From assembly GCA_012798185.1 (NCBI GenBank), contig JAAZNS010000262.1:1-7915 (forward strand): 7,915 nucleotides of DNA. Direction: 5' to 3'. Numbering within the stretch: position 1 is the stretch's first letter; each line of letters starts with the position of its first letter. The stretch comes from Chloroflexota bacterium. Its GTDB lineage: Bacteria; Chloroflexota; Anaerolineae; Anaerolineales; UBA4823. The notes under the pieces are model-generated. The model did not search any database. It saw only the letters and a program-made list of their open reading frames with translations, and was not told where the DNA came from. The position numbers and the translations under genes were made by a program. This document shows positions 6,431 to 7,915 of this stretch, one piece after another.

Positions 6431-6579
6431 TAATTGTTTAGGCTGTAGTGAAAAAACCGAATCTGAGATGGTTGCGGTTACGAAACCCCCGTAAACACCT
6501 CTCATTCGGAAACTCATCCAAGCTGGCTGAGCAGTTACATGAATTTAATCCTTTTTTCTTTTTAGAATGTAATTATCCT
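6431..6579 (+). ncRNA. Structured 5' leader of glnS, class not recognised
   Basis: About 150 transcribed bases precede glnS. The central part folds by eye into one long arm: CCGAAT (6457-6462) with ATTCGG (6504-6509), GAGA (6465-6468) with TCTC (6500-6503), GGT (6470-6472) with ACC (6497-6499), then an apical TTACG (6478-6482) with CGTAA (6490-6494) around a seven-base loop. An alternative GGTT-ACGA-AACC hairpin (6476-6487) excludes the apical stem. A weaker hairpin (GCT/AGC near 6522-6532) and a pyrimidine-rich run (6551-6563) follow. There is no recognisable SD before the ATG. It lacks T-box, TPP, SAM-I and ZTP motifs. Whether it is a regulatory RNA is unproven. Confidence 0.4.
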
Positions 6580-7915
6580 ATGAATACAAATATTCCTGCA
6601 CCCCCTAGAGATTTCATCCGTGAAATTATCGATAAAAATATGGAGACTAATCGGTTCGAAGGAAGAGTACATACTCGTTTTCCTCCAGAACCAAACGGCT
6701 ATTTGCACATTGGGCATGCAAAATCCATCGTGTTAAACTCTGGAATTGCAAAGGAATATGGCGGTAAATTCAATTTGCGTTTCGACGATACCAACCCCAG
6801 CAAAGAAGAAGTCGAATACGTTGAATCTATCATCGAAGACGTACGGTGGATGGGCGCAGATTGGGAAGACCGGTTATTTTACGCTTCCGATTACTTCGAA
6901 CAGCTGTATGAGTATGCACTTCAGCTGATAAAAAAAGGCAAAGCCTACGTGGATGATCTAAGCGCCGATGAAATTCGGGAATACCGCGGCACGCTCACCC
7001 AGCCGGGAAAAGAAAGCCCTTATCGCAACCGCTCGATCGAAGAGAACCTGGATTTATTCCAACGTATGCGTGCTGGAGAATTTCCCGATGGCGCAAAAGT
7101 GCTACGGGCAAAAATCGATATGGCTTCTCCCAACTTGAACATGCGCGATCCGGTAATATACCGCATCAAACATGAAAGCCACCACCGTACGGGAGACAAG
7201 TGGTGCATTTACCCGATGTACGACTATACGCATTGCCTGTCCGATTCTATTGAAGGCATCACTCACTCGATTTGTACCCTGGAATTTGAAGACCACCGGC
7301 CTCTATATGATTGGGTACTGGATGAATTGAATGTTTATCACCCCCAGCAAATTGAATTTGCCCGTCTTAATCTCAATTACACCGTTTTAAGCAAGCGGAA
7401 ACTGCTTCAATTGGTCAACGAAAAACACGTCAGCGGTTGGGACGACCCGCGTATGCCCACCCTTTCGGGTTTGCGCCGCCGCGGCTACACTCCTGAAGCC
7501 ATACGCACCTTCTGCGAACGCATTGGCGTAGCTAAAAATGATAGCATCGTGGATATTGCCCTGTTGGAATATTGCATTCGGGAGGATCTAAACAAGCGCG
7601 CTCAACGCGCCATGGCGGTATTACGCCCCTTGAAGTTAATCCTGGATAATTATCCAGATGACCAAATCGAATATATGGAATGCATTAATAACCCTGAAGA
7701 CCCTGCCATGGGTACTCGAAAGGTACCATTTTCCAAAGTTCTGTATATCGAACGAGATGATTTTCGCGAAATCCCCCCCAAAGGATATTTCCGGCTGTTT
7801 CCCGGCAATGAGGTGCGTCTCAGATATGCCTATGTCGTCAAGTGCACAGGCTTCGTCAAAGATGATGAAACCGGTGAAGTGACCGAGGTTCATTGTACCT
7901 ATGACCCAGCAACCC
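6580..7915 (+). CDS. glnS: Glutaminyl-tRNA synthetase (3' end cut by window edge)
   Basis: The first 445 codons of a class I synthetase that charges tRNA-Gln with glutamine; bacterial GlnRS is about 550 residues, so roughly a fifth is missing to the right. The Rossmann catalytic domain carries RFPPEPNGYLHIGHAKS (33-49, with HIGH at 43-46), FDDTNPSKE, YPMYDYTHCLSD (211-222) and the KMSKS equivalent VLSKRKL (269-275). After GWDDPRMPTLSGLRRRGYT (286-304) the start of the beta-barrel anticodon-binding domain is seen (about 345 onward). These are GlnRS rather than GluRS signatures, so this bacterium charges Gln directly instead of relying only on GatCAB. ATG 6580 is the first possible start, since the ATG at 6567 is followed at once by a stop. 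No clear SD is present. The frame is open to the end of the window without a frameshift. Confidence 0.96.
   Translation, partial: MNTNIPAPPRDFIREIIDKNMETNRFEGRVHTRFPPEPNGYLHIGHAKSIVLNSGIAKEYGGKFNLRFDDTNPSKEEVEYVESIIEDVRWMGADWEDRLFYASDYFEQLYEYALQLIKKGKAYVDDLSADEIREYRGTLTQPGKESPYRNRSIEENLDLFQRMRAGEFPDGAKVLRAKIDMASPNLNMRDPVIYRIKHESHHRTGDKWCIYPMYDYTHCLSDSIEGITHSICTLEFEDHRPLYDWVLDELNVYHPQQIEFARLNLNYTVLSKRKLLQLVNEKHVSGWDDPRMPTLSGLRRRGYTPEAIRTFCERIGVAKNDSIVDIALLEYCIREDLNKRAQRAMAVLRPLKLILDNYPDDQIEYMECINNPEDPAMGTRKVPFSKVLYIERDDFREIPPKGYFRLFPGNEVRLRYAYVVKCTGFVKDDETGEVTEVHCTYDPAT

Noticed and set aside
6431..6579. Known riboswitch or T-box before glnS, including a TPP-like CTGAGATG string at 6463-6470
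   Set aside because: The rest of the TPP core and the T-box sequence (GGTGGNACC type) are absent, as are SAM-I and ZTP signatures. The shared octamer alone is not evidence.
6652..6664. CGGTTCGAAGGAA, resembling a tRNA T-arm
   Set aside because: It is within the conserved GlnRS reading frame (RFEG) and no acceptor, D or anticodon arms surround it.
7636..7893. Minus-strand open frame of 85 codons near the right edge
   Set aside because: It is antisense to the GlnRS anticodon-binding domain, which stays open and conserved on the plus strand.

Overview
This window looks like a chromosomal segment of a moderately AT-rich free-living bacterium. The protein flavour, especially the FolD and GlnRS types and the 8-oxoguanine deaminase, would suit a Chloroflexota/Anaerolineae-like lineage. 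That guess comes from general resemblance only and is weak. No mobile elements, CRISPR arrays, tRNAs or rRNAs are visible.

Layout, left to right. (1) Positions 1-4969 hold a compact four-gene operon on the minus strand. In transcription order it encodes an 8-oxoguanine deaminase-like amidohydrolase (4969-3587), an adenine deaminase-family protein (3527-1731), a GntR/UTRA transcription regulator (1720-974) and an aspartate-carbamoyltransferase-family protein (959-6). A strong Shine-Dalgarno at positions 1-7, overlapping the stop of the last gene, shows that the operon continues past the left edge. (2) Positions 4970-5340 are intergenic. They hold the operon promoter (TTGACA, 17 bp, TAGACT on the minus strand) bracketed by two perfect copies of TTGTCNGACAA, and the hairpin terminator of folD. 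(3) folD (6228-5341, minus) follows. (4) Positions 6229-6579 are a divergent intergenic region with a good sigma-70 promoter for glnS, a perfect 12-bp palindrome, and a long, structured glnS leader of no class I recognise. (5) glnS (6580 onward, plus) is cut by the right edge after 445 codons.

How the genes fit together. The two deaminases remove exocyclic amino groups from purine bases (8-oxoguanine to urate, adenine to hypoxanthine), and their co-transcription points to purine-base scavenging or catabolism. The regulator gene lies inside the operon, and the operator pair bracketing the only obvious promoter suggests autoregulated, ligand-relieved repression. The most interesting gene is the last one. 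It keeps the carbamoyl-phosphate-binding signatures of ATCase (STRTR, HPTQ), but by my by-eye alignment it lacks the residues that bind aspartate and has a different 80s-loop. In this purine operon it is a candidate for a carbamoyltransferase with another acceptor, perhaps running in the phosphorolytic direction on a ureido intermediate. FolD and GlnRS are housekeeping neighbours.
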